From assembly GCF_048569485.1 (NCBI RefSeq), contig NC_134360.1:184109796-184173795 (forward strand): 64,000 bases of DNA. The letters run 5' to 3'. This document shows positions 41,701 to 56,180 of the stretch, piece after piece. A model generated the notes under the pieces. The model saw nothing but the letters and a program-made list of their open reading frames with translations, was not told the origin of the DNA and searched no databases. The position numbers were made by a program, and so were the translations under genes. Each line of letters begins with the position of its first letter. Position 1 is the first letter of the stretch. This DNA comes from Anomaloglossus baeobatrachus (Eukaryota; Chordata; Amphibia; Anura; Aromobatidae).

Positions 41701-44700
41701 GATCGATGGTTGGCTCAATGCTGAGCTATATATGAGTATCCTACAAGACAAGCTATTTCGTACATTTGAGTACTATGGGTATTAAAATGACAACATAGTG
41801 TCCCAACAAGACAACCCCCAAAGCATAAGTCGAGATTGGTGAAGAAATGGTTCAATGACAATGAAGTAGAGGAGGTGGATTGGCTCCCACAGCCCACAGA
41901 CCTCAACCCAATCTAACACTTGTGGGTAGAGTTTAAGAAAAAGCTGTATACATATGCAAGGGAGTCGACCAATATGCACCAACATGGGAATGTGTAGATG
42001 AGACCTAGGATCAGTTTTCAGTTGAGACATGCTTGAGTCACATAGTTACATAGGTTGAAAAAAGAACTAGGTCCATCTAGTTCAACCTTCCTCCACCAAT
42101 TCTCATCAAAAGGATTCAGGTAGTGTTGAAAACCAAAGGTGGATTTACAAAATAATAAAAATTAAAACTTAGAATTTTAGGAGCAAAACTGTAACAATGC
42201 AGTGACATGACAAGAACTTGCATAACTCTTCATATACTACATAGTTGCAAATCAAATTTATGTATGAGCTAGCTAAGATGATTGTCTATAAAATGATGGT
42301 AGTGGTAGTATCACATTTAAAGCTGCAGTGGATGGTGAGATATCGAGCCTGAAAGTTAAAAGTCAGTGTATTCCATCTCTGTCACTTCTTTCAACTCTTC
42401 AGGGTTTGCAAACCCTGAAGCAGTTGAAAAAAAAGTTACATGCTCATTCTTCTGTTCCCCCGTGGTCCCCACATAGCTTTCTCATGAGCCAGATCAGACA
42501 CCCCCATACTTTGCACTGACGAGGGGCAAGCACCCCGAAACACCGTGTCTGCAAATTGGGATTCTGATCTGGCTTATATATCCTGAGTCATATTGCAAAG
42601 GATTGTCGAAAATCCACTTGTGACTTTTAGGATCGCTACTTCCAATAGGTGGCGCTGTGCTAGAGTTTGTCTCCTTTACTGGAGAGACAATTTGAATATT
42701 TCCCAGAGGGGCATTGCAGCTATAAGTCCCCTTACCTGGCAGCCAGACTGGCTTGCAAAGTCTCCTTAAGGAGAATAGTGTTCCCCCGTGGAATTTTAGG
42801 GGCATTGCAGCTATAAGTCCCCTTACCTGGCAGCCAGACTGGCTTGCAAAGTCTCCTTAAGGAGAATAGTGTTCCCCCGTGGTCCCCACATAGCTTTCTC
42901 ATGAGCCAGATCAGACACCCCCATACTTTGCACTGACGAGGGGCAAGCACCCCGAAACACCGTGTCTGCAAATTGGGATTCTGATCTGGCTTATATATCC
43001 TGAGTCATATTGCAAAGGATTGTCGAAAATCCACTTGTGACTTTTAGGATCGCTACTTCCAATAGGTGGCGCTGTGCTAGAGTTTGTCTCCTTTACTGGA
43101 GAGACAATTTGAATATTTCCCAGAGGGGCATTGCAGCTATAAGTCCCCTTACCTGGCAGCCAGACTGGCTTGCAAAGTCTCCTTAAGGAGAATAGTGTTC
43201 CCCCGTGGAATTTTAGGGGCATTGCAGCTATAAGTCCCCTTACCTGGCAGCCAGACTGGCTTGCAAAGTCTCCTTAAGGAGAATAGTGTTCCCCCGTGGT
43301 CCCCACATAGCTTTCTCATGAGCCAGATCAGACACCCCCATACTTTGCACTGACGAGGGGCAAGCACCCCGAAACACCGTGTCTGCAAATTGGGATTCTG
43401 ATCTGGCTTATATATCCTGAGTCATATTGCAAAGGATTGTCGAAAATCCACTTGTGACTTTTAGGATCGCTACTTCCAATAGGTGGCGCTGTGCTAGAGT
43501 TTGTCTCCTTTACTGGAGAGACAATTTGAATATTTCCCAGAGGGGCATTGCAGCTATAAGTCCCCTTACCTGGCAGCCAGACTGGCTTGCAAAGTCTCCT
43601 TAAGGAGAATAGTGTTCCCCCGTGGAATTTTAGGGGCATTGCAGCTATAAGTCCCCTTACCTGGCAGCCAGACTGGCTTGCAAAGTCTCCTTAAGGAGAA
43701 TAGTGTTCCCCCGTGGTCCCCACATAGCTTTCTCATGAGCCAGATCAGACACCCCCATACTTTGCACTGACGAGGGGCAAGCACCCCGAAACACCGTGTC
43801 TGCAAATTGGGATTCTGATCTGGCTTATATATCCTGAGTCATATTGCAAAGGATTGTCGAAAATCCACTTGTGACTTTTAGGATCGCTACTTCCAATAGG
43901 TGGCGCTGTGCTAGAGTTTGTCTCCTTTACTGGAGAGACAATTTGAATCATTCTTCTGGTAGAAATTCTGAAGTCTCAAATGCTCTATATTTCAATGTCT
44001 GCATAATATAGAGTAAAGGGTGCTTTACACGCTGCGACATCACTAACAATATATCGTCGGGGTCACGGTGGTTGTCACGCACATCCGGCGCCGTTAGCGA
44101 CATCGCAGCGTGTGACAGCTAGGAGTGACGTGCAACGATCGCAAAAACGGCAAAAATCGTTGATCATTTCCACATCGCTCCTTTTCCAAGTGTTGTTGCT
44201 GTTGCATGCTGCTGGTTGTTCCTCCTTCCTGCGGCATCACACATCGCTGTGTGTGACACCGCAGGAACGACGCACATCACCTTACCTGCGTCCACCGGCA
44301 ATGAGAAAGGAAGGAGGTGGGTGGAATGTTCCGACCGCTCAACTCCTCCCCTCCTCTGCTATTGGGCGGCCGCTTAGTGACGTCGCTGTGACGCCGAACT
44401 CACCTCCCCCTTGTAGGAGGGATGGTTGAGAAGTCACAGCGACGTCGCTGAACGGGTATGTGCGTGTGACGCTGCCGTAGCGATAGTGTTTGCTACGGCA
44501 GTGATCAACACATGCCACACATACGGCGGGGGCGGGTACTATCGCGCACGACATCGCTAACAATCGCTAGCGATGTTGCAGCGTGTAAAACACCCTTTAG
44601 ACATGCTAGCTGGTGAGCCGCCACAAGAAGCACATCAGGCAAGTGACCTCCAGCGACTCTCTGAAGTGGCTTCGCCTGGGAAAAATTAGCATCTACACCA

Positions 44701-47700
44701 GTGTCTATAAGACGCCGTGTGCAAAAAGCTTTAATGTGTTTTTCGATGTTCAGGTTTTTCATGTAGTTTTTCATGCCAAAGCTAAGAATGGATTTATAAT
44801 CATCAGACTCTTCTCAGTTTTGGCTTCAAAAAATGTCTAAAAACCTGAACATGTAAAAACCGCCCCTAAGGGTACGTGCACATGGCATCTTATATCTTAT
44901 TTTTACATTTATTGAGCGCTTTTTCAGGAGGGCTATGGAAAGAATCTGCCTTAAAAAAGACACTGCATGCACATATTCTAAAGGCTACTTTACACACTGC
45001 GATATTGGTCCCGATATCGCTAGTGTGGGTACCCGCCCCCATCTGTTGCGCGACACGGGCAAATCGCTGCCCGTGCCGCACAACAGCCGTCACACATACT
45101 TACCTGTCCGGCGACGTCGCTGTGACGGGCGAACCGCCTCCTTTCTAAGGTGGCGGTCCGTGCGGCGTCACAGCGACGTCACTGAAGCGTCACTGAACCG
45201 CCGCCCAATAGCAGCGTAGGGGCGGAGATGAGCGGGACGTAACATCCCGCCCACCTCCTTCCTTCCTCATAGCGGCCGGGAGGCAGGTAAGGGGAGCTTC
45301 CTCGTTCCTGCGGCGTCACACGCAGCGATGTGTGCTGCCGCAGGAACGAGGAACAACTTCGTTACTGCTGCAGTAACAATTTTTAAGAATGGACCCCCAT
45401 GTCGCCGATTAGCGATTTTGCACGTTTTTGCAACGATGCAAAATCGCTTATCGGTGTCACACGCAACGGCATCGCTAATGCGGCCGGATGTGCGTCACAA
45501 AATCCGTGACCCCAACGACTCCGCATTAGCGATGTCGCAGCGTGTAAAGCCCGCTTAAGGCCACGTGCACACGTTGCATATTTGGTGAGTTACTCAGGAC
45601 TAGCAATTCAAGGACCAGATGACTAAAAAAAGAGTTGCCTTTTGGTGCATATACTATTCTGGTCTGTAAAATGGAGCAGAATAGTGCATTGTACAATTGG
45701 TGCACCCTAATAAAGTGGCTACAGTTGATTAGCGTGGTCCATCCACGTATTCATCTTTACATAGTTTTCCTTTCAGTTGTACTGTATGTCAGTGTATATT
45801 AACATTGAGAATTTCGACACCAAAAAATCACAATAATACCAAATGTTGTAGTCGCACATTGACCAAAAAATGTGAATTAAAAATAAATTTATATTTTAGG
45901 TAAATAAGGCATCCAAGGATAAATCCACATATGGTACTGAAATAGTTCTACTATCAGATGGAGAAGATGGCAATTTTCCAGCAGCTTGCAAAAAAGAAAT
46001 AATAGACAGTGGAGCAATTATTCATGTGATCGCCCTTGGACCTAATGCTGCAGCGGCCCTCGAGGGAATTGCAACAGATACAGGTAAATCCCATTAGGAA
46101 GAAAAGTGTTATTGTCTCATATTTTATACATCATATAACAGGTAACAGTCAGTTATTTTGCTTTTGCACAACACATATGACATGTCTCAAATTGTACCTC
46201 CAGTGCCATAAATCATTTCAGTTTTAAAGGTAACCTGTCACCTGTAAAAACGTTATTAGCCTGCCGATATGGGGTTAATCTGCAGGTTACTAGCATTTAA
46301 ATCCTGCACATTGAACCACGCTGTTGGGAGGGAATGAATTTTAATCATCCCGGCAGTGTTTGGACTTCAGTCACATGAGAGGCGCCGGTCGGGTTCAGTC
46401 ACCGCTCTGTGAATCTAGAGCGGTGACTGTAACCACACCCGCTACACTGACTGACAGCTGGTTCTAAAGATGAGCGGCAGTCAGTCAGTGCAGGGGCATA
46501 GTTACAGATGTCACACAGTCTATAGCAGTCTCAGGACCACAAGTAACCCTGTTCCACCATTGCTGCCACATATTCTCCTGTTTAGGCCTCTCACAGGTTC
46601 CCACTAAGCTGTGCTCACTGCCAAGATAATGGCTTCTACAAATATATAATGATTCTAAACACACGTCAAAATTCACAATAGACTACAGGGGGCTTTACAC
46701 GCTGCGATATCGTTAATGAATTATCGTCGGGGTCACGGTGTTTGTGACGCACATCCGGCGTCATTAACGATATCGCAGTGTGTGACAAGTACGAGCGACC
46801 TTAAACAATCGCAAAAGCGGTCAAAATCGTTTGCCGCGGAGAGGTCATCCTGAAACTAAAAATCGTTCTCAGCATATTAGTGTGGCACCCTGGACAAACC
46901 AGGTCGTCACAGGTACTGCAACAACACACCCCACACCCCGAGATAGGCACATCAGTCACACACAAATCGTTGTTGCCTCCCTCCAGGGGCTGATGTCCAC
47001 ACCAGGTGGGGTGGAGCCAGGCAGTTGGCCCCACCCACTGAGGAGTTCACAGTCCTGGAGGCGGGAAAGGAAGTCAGAGTGTAGTTAGGGAGAGTGAAGG
47101 AGAGGAAAGAAGTGGCAAGTGAGGAGCAGACTAACTGTGTCCGGGTACGTGGCCCGGGCACCGAGAGTAAGGTTGGCAGACGGTGGTGGCCGTCTGCAGG
47201 AGAGGCCGATCGACGCGGAACCTCAGGACCGGGGATGGGCGGTGGCCCGCCGGTACCGAACCGGGGAGCGAAGAGAAGCCAGCACAAACCGGCAGGGCCT
47301 GCGGACCCCGACCAGGCTTGGAGTCGCTGTTAAACAGGTCAAATCCGTTAGCGACCGGAACCTCCAGGGTTTCCTAGCATCAAAGACCCGACTGAAGGCA
47401 ACCGTCCAAACCGAGAAAGGGAAATACAGCTACCGCCATAGTTAGAATTCCCAGGGCCAGAGCCTGCGGGCAAAAGGGGCTCCTCCGGCCCATATCTAAG
47501 CTGGGGAGCGGGTTACCGGTGGGAAGCCATCGGGACCGAAGTTACACAACAGGTGCAGGGAAAGGCAGCCACCACCAACCTACCGGGAGTAACCACAGCA
47601 GCCGGCTGCGGGACCCGTCCATCCAGCCGTTTGTTTTACCGGAGACTCTGTATCCATCATTGGCTGAGTGAGTACCACCGTGCCGTCCGGCACCGCGCTG

Positions 47701-48800
47701 CCCCCGCGACCCTGCACCTCACCAACCGTACCTCCCCGCCTCACCTCACCGGGCCCCGGGACCACCAAATCCCCCTACCCACGGAGGGGAAAGAAACATC
47801 TCGGCTGCTCCCTGTCATCGCTCCCGGGATCCCCGTCCAGAGCAGCGGTGGTGCCCCAACCTCACCACAAACCGTGGGTGGCGTCACGGACCAACTCCCC
47901 AAACCCCAAAAATCCCCCCTTTCACTCACGGGCGAGGAGCGCTGCTCGAGTCCCCGGATCCGGCCCACCGCTCGAGCCACCGAGCAGCCAGCAGCAGGCA
48001 GCAGCAGCGCCGGACCCGAGCGTTAGCGAGAGCGCAGCGGCCTCCTCCCCGCCCGCGACATTAGCGATGTTGTTCCTCGTTCCTGCGGCAGCACACAACA
48101 CTGTGTGTGACACTGCAGGAGCAACGAACATCTCCTTACCTGCCTCCACCAGCAATGCGGAAGGAAGGAGGTGGGCGGGATGTTACATCCCACTCATCTC
48201 CGCCGCCCCTCTGCTTCTATTGGACGCCCGCTGTGTGACGTCGCTATGACGCCGCACGAACCGCCCCCTTAGAAAGGAGGCAGATTGCCGGCCAGAGCGA
48301 CGTCGCAGGGCAGGTAAGTGCGTGTGACGGGGGTAAGCAAGGTTGTGTGGCACAGGCAGCGATTTGCCCGTGTCGCACAACCGACGGGGGTGGGTACGAT
48401 CGCTTGCGATCTCACTAGCGAGATCACAGCATGTAAAGTACCCCTACCTCAAAAGGCGCTAGATGAAGGTTTTACAATATCCCTCACAGTTCACTGATCT
48501 GAACATCATTGAACATTTGTGGCTAGACCTCAAAAGAGCTGTGCATGCAAGATGGCCCAGGAATCTCACAGAAATTATGACTGCCCCATGATGCTACACA
48601 AAGAAGCAGTGTGTTTCATGTGTGAATTAAAATACATCCACAGTTATGTCTATAATTAACTCAGATGTTGCCAATAAACCTATCAGAAGCTTCAAAAGAG
48701 ATGACATCATCATATGCGCTGTCCCATATTGTTTAAGGCATAGTACTCTTAATGTATGTAAACTTTTGACTTTGTAGAAAGCAATAACAATGCTTTAAAA

Positions 48801-48835
<35 letters not shown>

Positions 48836-51800
48836 TTCTGGCATTTGGCAAATATAAATAACTTTGGTTCCTAATTGATCTAAAAAAGAAAGGTTTATTC
48901 TGATTTCATGTCAGATAGTGAGAAAACATGCATATGTCTTTTTAGATAGTCTATGTAAACATCTGGTTTCAACTGTACATACCATGTTTCCCTGTAGATA
49001 AGACAGCAGTCAGACTGCTGTACTGGTCTCCTGTTTAAACAAAATTAATATTCACTGCTTCCCCCTTCCATCCTCTGTGCTGGCGTCAGTAGTTAGTTGC
49101 TGTCAATCTGCTGTATTCCTGCAATTCTTACATTGGCTGTCTGCTCTCCTAACGTGACAGCTGCACGTGTAGTGTAAAAGGGACCCCCCTATTTTGCTAA
49201 TCAGCTAAGGTAAAGCAGCAGCTGTGTTGTGATATGAGGCTGAAAAGGGGCCAATATCCATGGCCCTTACCTGAATAATAATACCAGCCCCCATCTATTT
49301 GCTTTACTTTGGCTGCTTAGCAAAAATAGAGGGGAACCCATTCCTTTAATAAACAATTACGAAAAAATGGCATGGGCCTCCCCTTTATTTTTTAGAACCA
49401 GCCAAGGTAAAGCAGACACTTGGGAGCTGGTATTACCAGGGTGGGAAAGTCCATGGCTATTTGGTCCTTCCCAGACTAAAAATAGCAGCCCGCAGCCACC
49501 ACAGAAGTGGTGCAACCCTTAGATGCACCAATTCTGGTGCTTTGCCTGACTCTTCCCAATTTCCCTGGTGCTGTGGAAATAAAGAAAATGTTTTGAATTT
49601 TATGGAAAGTGTGCTGGTGCTATTATTATCCTTTGGACTGTTGATTGGAGCTGTTTTCCACCAGTGAGCTGAAACTTTATTTCTCCATGTCTGTTTTTTG
49701 TTTCAAATAAAGGCTTTTTCTGTATTTGTGTTTAATTCTTTTGAGTTACAAAGTTAGTAACGGGGGTGTCTCATAGACAACTATTCATTACTAACCTAGG
49801 GCTTGATGGTACCTGTGATTTTTGACAATTCACAGCTATCGTCAACCCCATATATTACCCCAATTGCCACACTAGGGTAATTGAAATGAGGTAAAGCACC
49901 AGGATTGGAGCATCTATTGTGATGCGCCAATTTTGGGGCAGCTGCAGGCTAATATTTTTAGGCTGGGAGGGTCAAGATCAATGGCCCTTCCCACCCTGAT
50001 AATACTAGCCCCCTTCTGTCAGCTTTACCGTGGCTGGTTATCAAAAATGAGGGGGAACCAAACTCAAGTCATTTTTTTTTTTAATTATTTATTTATATAA
50101 TTAAAAACTGGTGTGAGATCCCTTCTATTTTTGATAACTAGCCAAGGTAAAGCAGACTGCTTTTGGTTGCAGCCCGCAGTTGTCTGTTTTACCCGTGCTT
50201 GTTATAAAAAAATAGGGCAGGACCCCACATCATTTTATTTATTTATTTATTTATTTATTTATTTTAAGCGATGTGCCAGCCAATTACAGCCATGCTAATC
50301 CATGACATGGCTCTGATGGGGCTGAAAGTATCCACATCAATAAAGCTTGCTGATTGGCTACTCTGCAGCTTTTCAAAAATTTATTTCGATAACAAACCTG
50401 AACAGGAACTAGACGTACAGTGAAATGTCTATGTTCTAGTCTGAACCCCGAACTTTACAAGGAGGGAGCTACTGCAGATTTTTCATTTTGGTGCTGAAGC
50501 TTCAAGTTACTACTGATATAGATAGATTAAATACATACCAATGCATTTCAGTTCTAGAAATATCAGCCTAAAAGTTTAGAATATAACTTTTTTTACTCCA
50601 AGATTATGGACAGCCTTTAAAAAAATGTCTACTTTTTTTCAGGTGGCTTAAAGTTTTTTGCTACTGACAGCTTTAATGCGAATGGTTTGATTGATGCTTT
50701 TGCGTCAATTGCATCTGGAACTGGGGACATGAGTAAACAGACTATTCAGGTATTGTATGTTCTTTCTTTGATGTGATATGCATTCATTGATTGTTGCAAA
50801 TGAATGATGTTTTACCATTTGCTAACCATGTATTATGTATGTAACGGTTTAAGCAAAGCTTTACGTTAAGGATGCTTTACACACAGCGAAATCGCTAGCG
50901 ATGTCGCTGGTGAAAGCACCCGCCCCCATCAGTTGTGCGTCACGGGCAAATCGTTAACTGTGTTTCTGTGCGGGTGGGCTCTCAACAATCAACTGATCAC
51001 AGGATTTTCCATTGTTGCACCTAAAGATGACCTTTCACACATTTTTTCATGTTGAACTGGACACACAATGTAATAGTGGCTACAGAGCGGAGAGAAACAT
51101 TTTTTTTTCATGCCTTTATTGTCAAGATATTAGCAATTAATGTATTTGGTACCTTATGAGTTAACTTATTAAGTTCAAGTGGTTGTTATCAGATAGTAAC
51201 ATCACATAGCAACTCACAGGAAGAAGTACCTAATTTTTCTGACTATAAGATGTACTTTTTTCTCCAAAATTTGGAAGGAAAGTGGGGGGTGCACTTTATG
51301 GTTTCAATGTACCTAGTTCTCTGTGAGGGTGGAGCGGGGCATAGGAGGCAGGAGCAGGGTCCCCGCTGCAGAAAGTCAGCAGTTGGAGCACCCATGTGTG
51401 TCCGGTATTAAAGAGAATAAATATACACTTCTCACCACACACATAATCCTGCCCACCTCTCAATAATGAAGCCAGCACTGAGAGGTGGGTGAGATTATGG
51501 GTGTGGGAAGCAGTGAATATTCATTTTGGATTAGCTGGCAGCTGACATTGACATGTCACTGATGGCGCATGGCAGTGACATCATGCACTGCCTGTCGCTT
51601 ACACGTTGAAGTCAGTTGTCAGCATTAGAAGAGTACGTCGCGCACCAGGGGAGCAGAGGAAAGGTAAGTAGAATCATTTATTTATCTTTATGTGTTAAAA
51701 ATAAGTGGCAACAACTGGAGGCATATATACCAGGATGGGCCCATGACGGGGCACATATATACCACGATGGGGGGAAAAATATACCAGGATGGGGAACATA

Positions 51801-54800
51801 TATACCAGGATGGAGGACGTATACACAAGGAAGGGGGACATATATACCTGGACGGGGCCTAGGATGGGGGACATTGGTACAGAATTGGGGGACATTACCC
51901 CCATAACGGTGTCAGCAGTAGATTCCCCATAACAGTGCACCATGACATTTTTTGCTTCAAATTTTTCCTTCTCTAAAACCTAATTGCGTCTTATGGCCCA
52001 GTGCGACTAAAGCCCGCTTTACACACTACAATATATCTTATGATGTGTCGGCGGAGTCACGTCGTAAGTAACGCACATCCGGCATCATAAGGTACATTGT
52101 AGTGTGTAACAGCTACGTGCGATTGCGATTGAATGTTAAAACGTTCATCGCATGCACGTCGTACATTCCTCATGAATTGAACGTCAGGTTGTTCATCGTA
52201 CCCGGGGTAGCACACATCGCAGTGTGTGACACCCCGGGAATGATGATCAGATCTTATCTACGTCCTACGGCTCCCGGCCAGCAATGCGGAAGGAAGGAGG
52301 TGGGCGGGATGTTTACGTCCCGCTCATCTCCGCCCCTCTGCTTCTATTGGCCGGCTGCCGCGTGACGTCGATGTGACGCCGAACGTCCCTCCCACTCCAG
52401 GAAGTGGACGTTTGCCGCCCACATTGAGGTCATATGGACGGGTAAGTGCGTGTGACGGGGGTTAATCGTTTGTGCGGCACATTCAACAAAATTGAACGTG
52501 CCGCACATACGATGGGGGCGGTTACGATCGCATACGATATCGTATGCAAAATCGTAACATGTAAAGCAGGTTTTATAGTCTAAAAAACACAGTACATGCT
52601 TTAAGTGAGAACACCCACTTGGTCTAAATTAACTGCTCCTTTAGTCCAATACATGGCAAGATAACTGCTATCACTCCAAAAGCTTGTTCATTATGTTTAA
52701 TATTAGGCATGATTGTGTTGTATTTGTACAAATAAAGTCAATATGATAAAGTTTTCATTAATGTTTTGCTATACCTTTTTCATACAGCTGGAGAGCACGG
52801 CATCCACACTTATGAGTAGGAATTGCTTAAACGGCACAGTTTTCATTGATAAAACTGTGGGGAATGACACGTTCTTCCTGATCACTTGGCAGTCTGCAGT
52901 ACCTGTCATTAACTTACAGGATCCAAAAGGGAAACTATATACAACAGCAGATTTTGTCAGTGACACAACCACCAAATCTTCCAGACTTCAAATTCCAGGA
53001 ACAGCTGAGGTAAGCCCTTTCCGACTAACACAGGTTTGAAAAAAGAATGAAAGCCCCGGCCATACAAAATCACTCTTTGTTGTCCTGGCTTTGATTAAAA
53101 AAATACAGTTAGGTCCAGAAATATTTGGACAGTGACCCAAGTTTTGTTATTTTAGCTGTTTACAAAAACATGTTCAGAAATACAATTCTATATATAATAT
53201 GGGCTGAAAGTGCACACTCCCAGCTGCAATATGAGAGTTTTCACATCCAAATCGGAGAAAGGGTTTAGGAATCATAGCTCTGTAATGCATAGCCTCCTCT
53301 TTTTTAAGGGACCAAAAGTAATTGGACAAGGGACTCTAAGGGCTGCAATTAACTCTGAAGGCTTATCCCTCGTTAACCTATAATCAATGAAGTACTTAAA
53401 AGGTCTGGGGTGATTACAGGTGTGTGGTTTTGCATTTGGAAGCTGTTGCTGTGACCAGACAACATGCGGTCTAAGGAACTCTCAATTGAGGTGAAGCAGA
53501 ACATCCTGAGGCTGAAAAAAAAGAAAAAATCCATCAGAGAGATAGCAGACATGCTTGTAGTAGCAAAATCAACAGTCGGGTACATTCTGAGAAAAAAGGA
53601 ATTGACTGGTGAGCTTGGGAACTCAAAAAGGCCTGGGCGTCCACGGATGACAACAGTGGTGGATGATCGCCGCATACTTTCTTTGGTGAAGAAGAACCCG
53701 TTCACAACATCAACTGAAGTCCAGAACACTCTCAGTGAAGTAGGTGTATCTGTCTCTAAGTCAACAGTAAAGAGAAGACTCCATGAAAGTAAATACAAAG
53801 GGTTCACATCTAGATGCAAACCATTCATCAATTCCAAAAATAGACAGGCCAGAGTTAAATTTGCTGAAAAACACCTCATGAAGCCAGCTCAGTTCTGGAA
53901 AAGTATTCTATGGACAGATGAGACAAAGATCAACCTGTACCAGAATGATGGGAAGAAAAAAGTTTGGAGAAGAAAGGGAACGGCACATGATCCAAGGCAC
54001 ACCACATCCTCTGTAGAACATGGTGGAGGCAACAAGATGGCATGGGCATGCATGGCTTTCAATGGCACTGGGTCACTTGTGCTTATTGATGACATAACAG
54101 CAGACAAGAGTAGCCGGATGAATTCTGAAGTGTACCGGGATATACTTTCAGCCCAGATTCAGCCAAATGCTGCAAAGTTGATCGGACGGCGCTTCATAGT
54201 ACAGATGGACAATGACCCCAAGCATACAGCCAAAGCTACCCAGGAGTTCATGAGTGCAAAAAAGTGGAACATTCTGCAATGGCCAAGTCAATCACCAGAT
54301 CTTAACCCAATTGAGCATGCATTTCACTTGCTCAAATCCAGACTTAAGACGGAAAGACCCACAAACAAGCAAGACCAGAAGGCTGCGGCTGTAAAGGCCT
54401 GGCAAAGCATTAAGAAGGAGGAAACCCAGCGTTTGGTGATGTCCATGGGTTCCAGACTTAAGGCAGTGATTGCCTCCAAAGGATTCGCAACAAAATATTG
54501 AAAATAAAAATATTTTGTTTGGGTTTGGTTTATTTGTCCAATTACTTTTGACCTCCTAAAATGTGTAGTGTTTGTAAAGAAATGTGTACAATTCCTACAA
54601 TTTCTATCAGATATTTTTGTTCAAACCTTCAAATTAAACGTTACAATCTGCACTTGAATTCTGTTGTCGAGATTTCATTTCAAATCCAATGTGGTGGCAT
54701 GCAGAGCCCAACGCGCGAAAATTGTGTCACTGTCCAAATATTTCTGGACCTAACTGTATATGTCTAATAAATAATGGTAAGAAAAGAGAGAACAATTTAA

Positions 54801-56129
54801 GATGTATTCACCCTCTTAATACTTTACTTTTACATTTTCTCCGATATCGGAAAAATTAAAAATGTAAAAATGACATAATAATTAGGTTATATGTATCCTG
54901 ACGTTGTTGATCACCAGAAACTTTGGAATACCATGAAGGACACGGGTGTGATTAACCATATGATCAGCCTCATGTGGAACCTTTACATCGACCAAGAAGC
55001 AACAGTCCGAATGGAATACGGTGACACAGCATGGTTCAAAGTAGAGCGAGGCGTCAGACAAGGCGGCATCCTGTCACCATGTTGCTTCAATTTATATGCA
55101 AGAGGTATTTTCAGGAAGGCTGAAATTGCTGAAAAAGAAGGAATCAAAATTGTTGGATGAATAATCAAGAATTTTAAATACGCAAATGAGTCAACATTGA
55201 TAACAACGAGCGTGGATGGAATGAAGGACTTATTACGGAGTGTCAAGATGGAAAGCTCGATCATCGGACTGATACTCAACTACTGAACACAAAGATATTG
55301 ATTATTGCCAGGTTTAACTGGGACACATTTGAGATGGATGACAAAAAACTGGAAATTGTAAAGGACTTCAACCTACTCAGATCAATGATCACTAAAGATG
55401 CAGGGACGACACTGGAAGTCAGTAGGAAAATAGCTATGGGCAAATGAACAATGAAGGCACTAGACAAGGTCCTCCAATCAATGAAAATGTCACTGGTGAT
55501 GAAGACATGGCTCATACATAGTTTAATCTTTTCTGTAGCCAATAATGAAGTGTCCATGTAGCTAAAAAAAGTTAAAGAATACTGCAAGACACTTCATTAG
55601 AAAAAGCAGAACCCACCAAAAGATAGAAGAAAGAAGATAGAAGATCTCGCAATCATACTAACAGACCCTGAACGGGAAGACCTGTGGCAGAACGCATCAA
55701 GGACCTGCGGTGAAACACAGACATACACACATCAGATTGCACACACAATCACACATCAGATCACATACCCACACACATAAGATAATGCACACAATCAGAT
55801 CGCACACCGACACACATCAGATCACACACACAATCAGATCACACACACACACACACAAATCAGATTGAACAATCACACATCAGATTGCACACACACACAC
55901 ACACACACATAACATCCAAAGATACCTATTGCTTCCGGTCGGCAGGGGAACCTCGGACGCAGTACAGTGGAGCACAAGGATATTGGGTGGTACGCATTGA
56001 TGTATTCCACTGCAGGTCCTAGCGCTCCACTCCACTGTGTCCCAGGTTCACCTGCCAGCCAGAAACAATTTGTTATCGCCGGATGGGATGAGTGTGTGTT
56101 TTCAATCTGATGTGTTTGTGTACAATCTG

Positions 56130-56180
<51 letters not shown>

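Larger units (their letters stand above)
42455..43947 (+). mobile_element. Hammerhead-bearing tandem retroelement array (417-bp units)
   Basis: 1493 bp of head-to-tail units at exactly 417-bp spacing (hammerhead cores at 42516, 42933, 43350, 43767), about 3.6 units and apparently identical between copies. The whole array is flanked by an 11-bp direct repeat TCATTCTTCTG (42444-42454, 43948-43958), so it entered as one multimer. Each full unit holds a 91-bp internal duplication (for example 42711 and 42802). It is in intron 7 of the CLCA gene. No credible protein; open frames on the minus strand come from the repeat. Confidence 0.8.

Noticed and set aside
42494-43951. Repeated 103- and 79-residue open frames on the minus strand
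   Set aside because: 417 is a multiple of three, so one frame repeats in each unit; no similarity to a known protein and better explained by the non-coding hammerhead element.
47553-48249. 193-residue Pro/Ser/Thr-rich open frame
   Set aside because: Lies across a GC-rich solo LTR and its flank; no domain, and frame is not shared by the other LTR copies.
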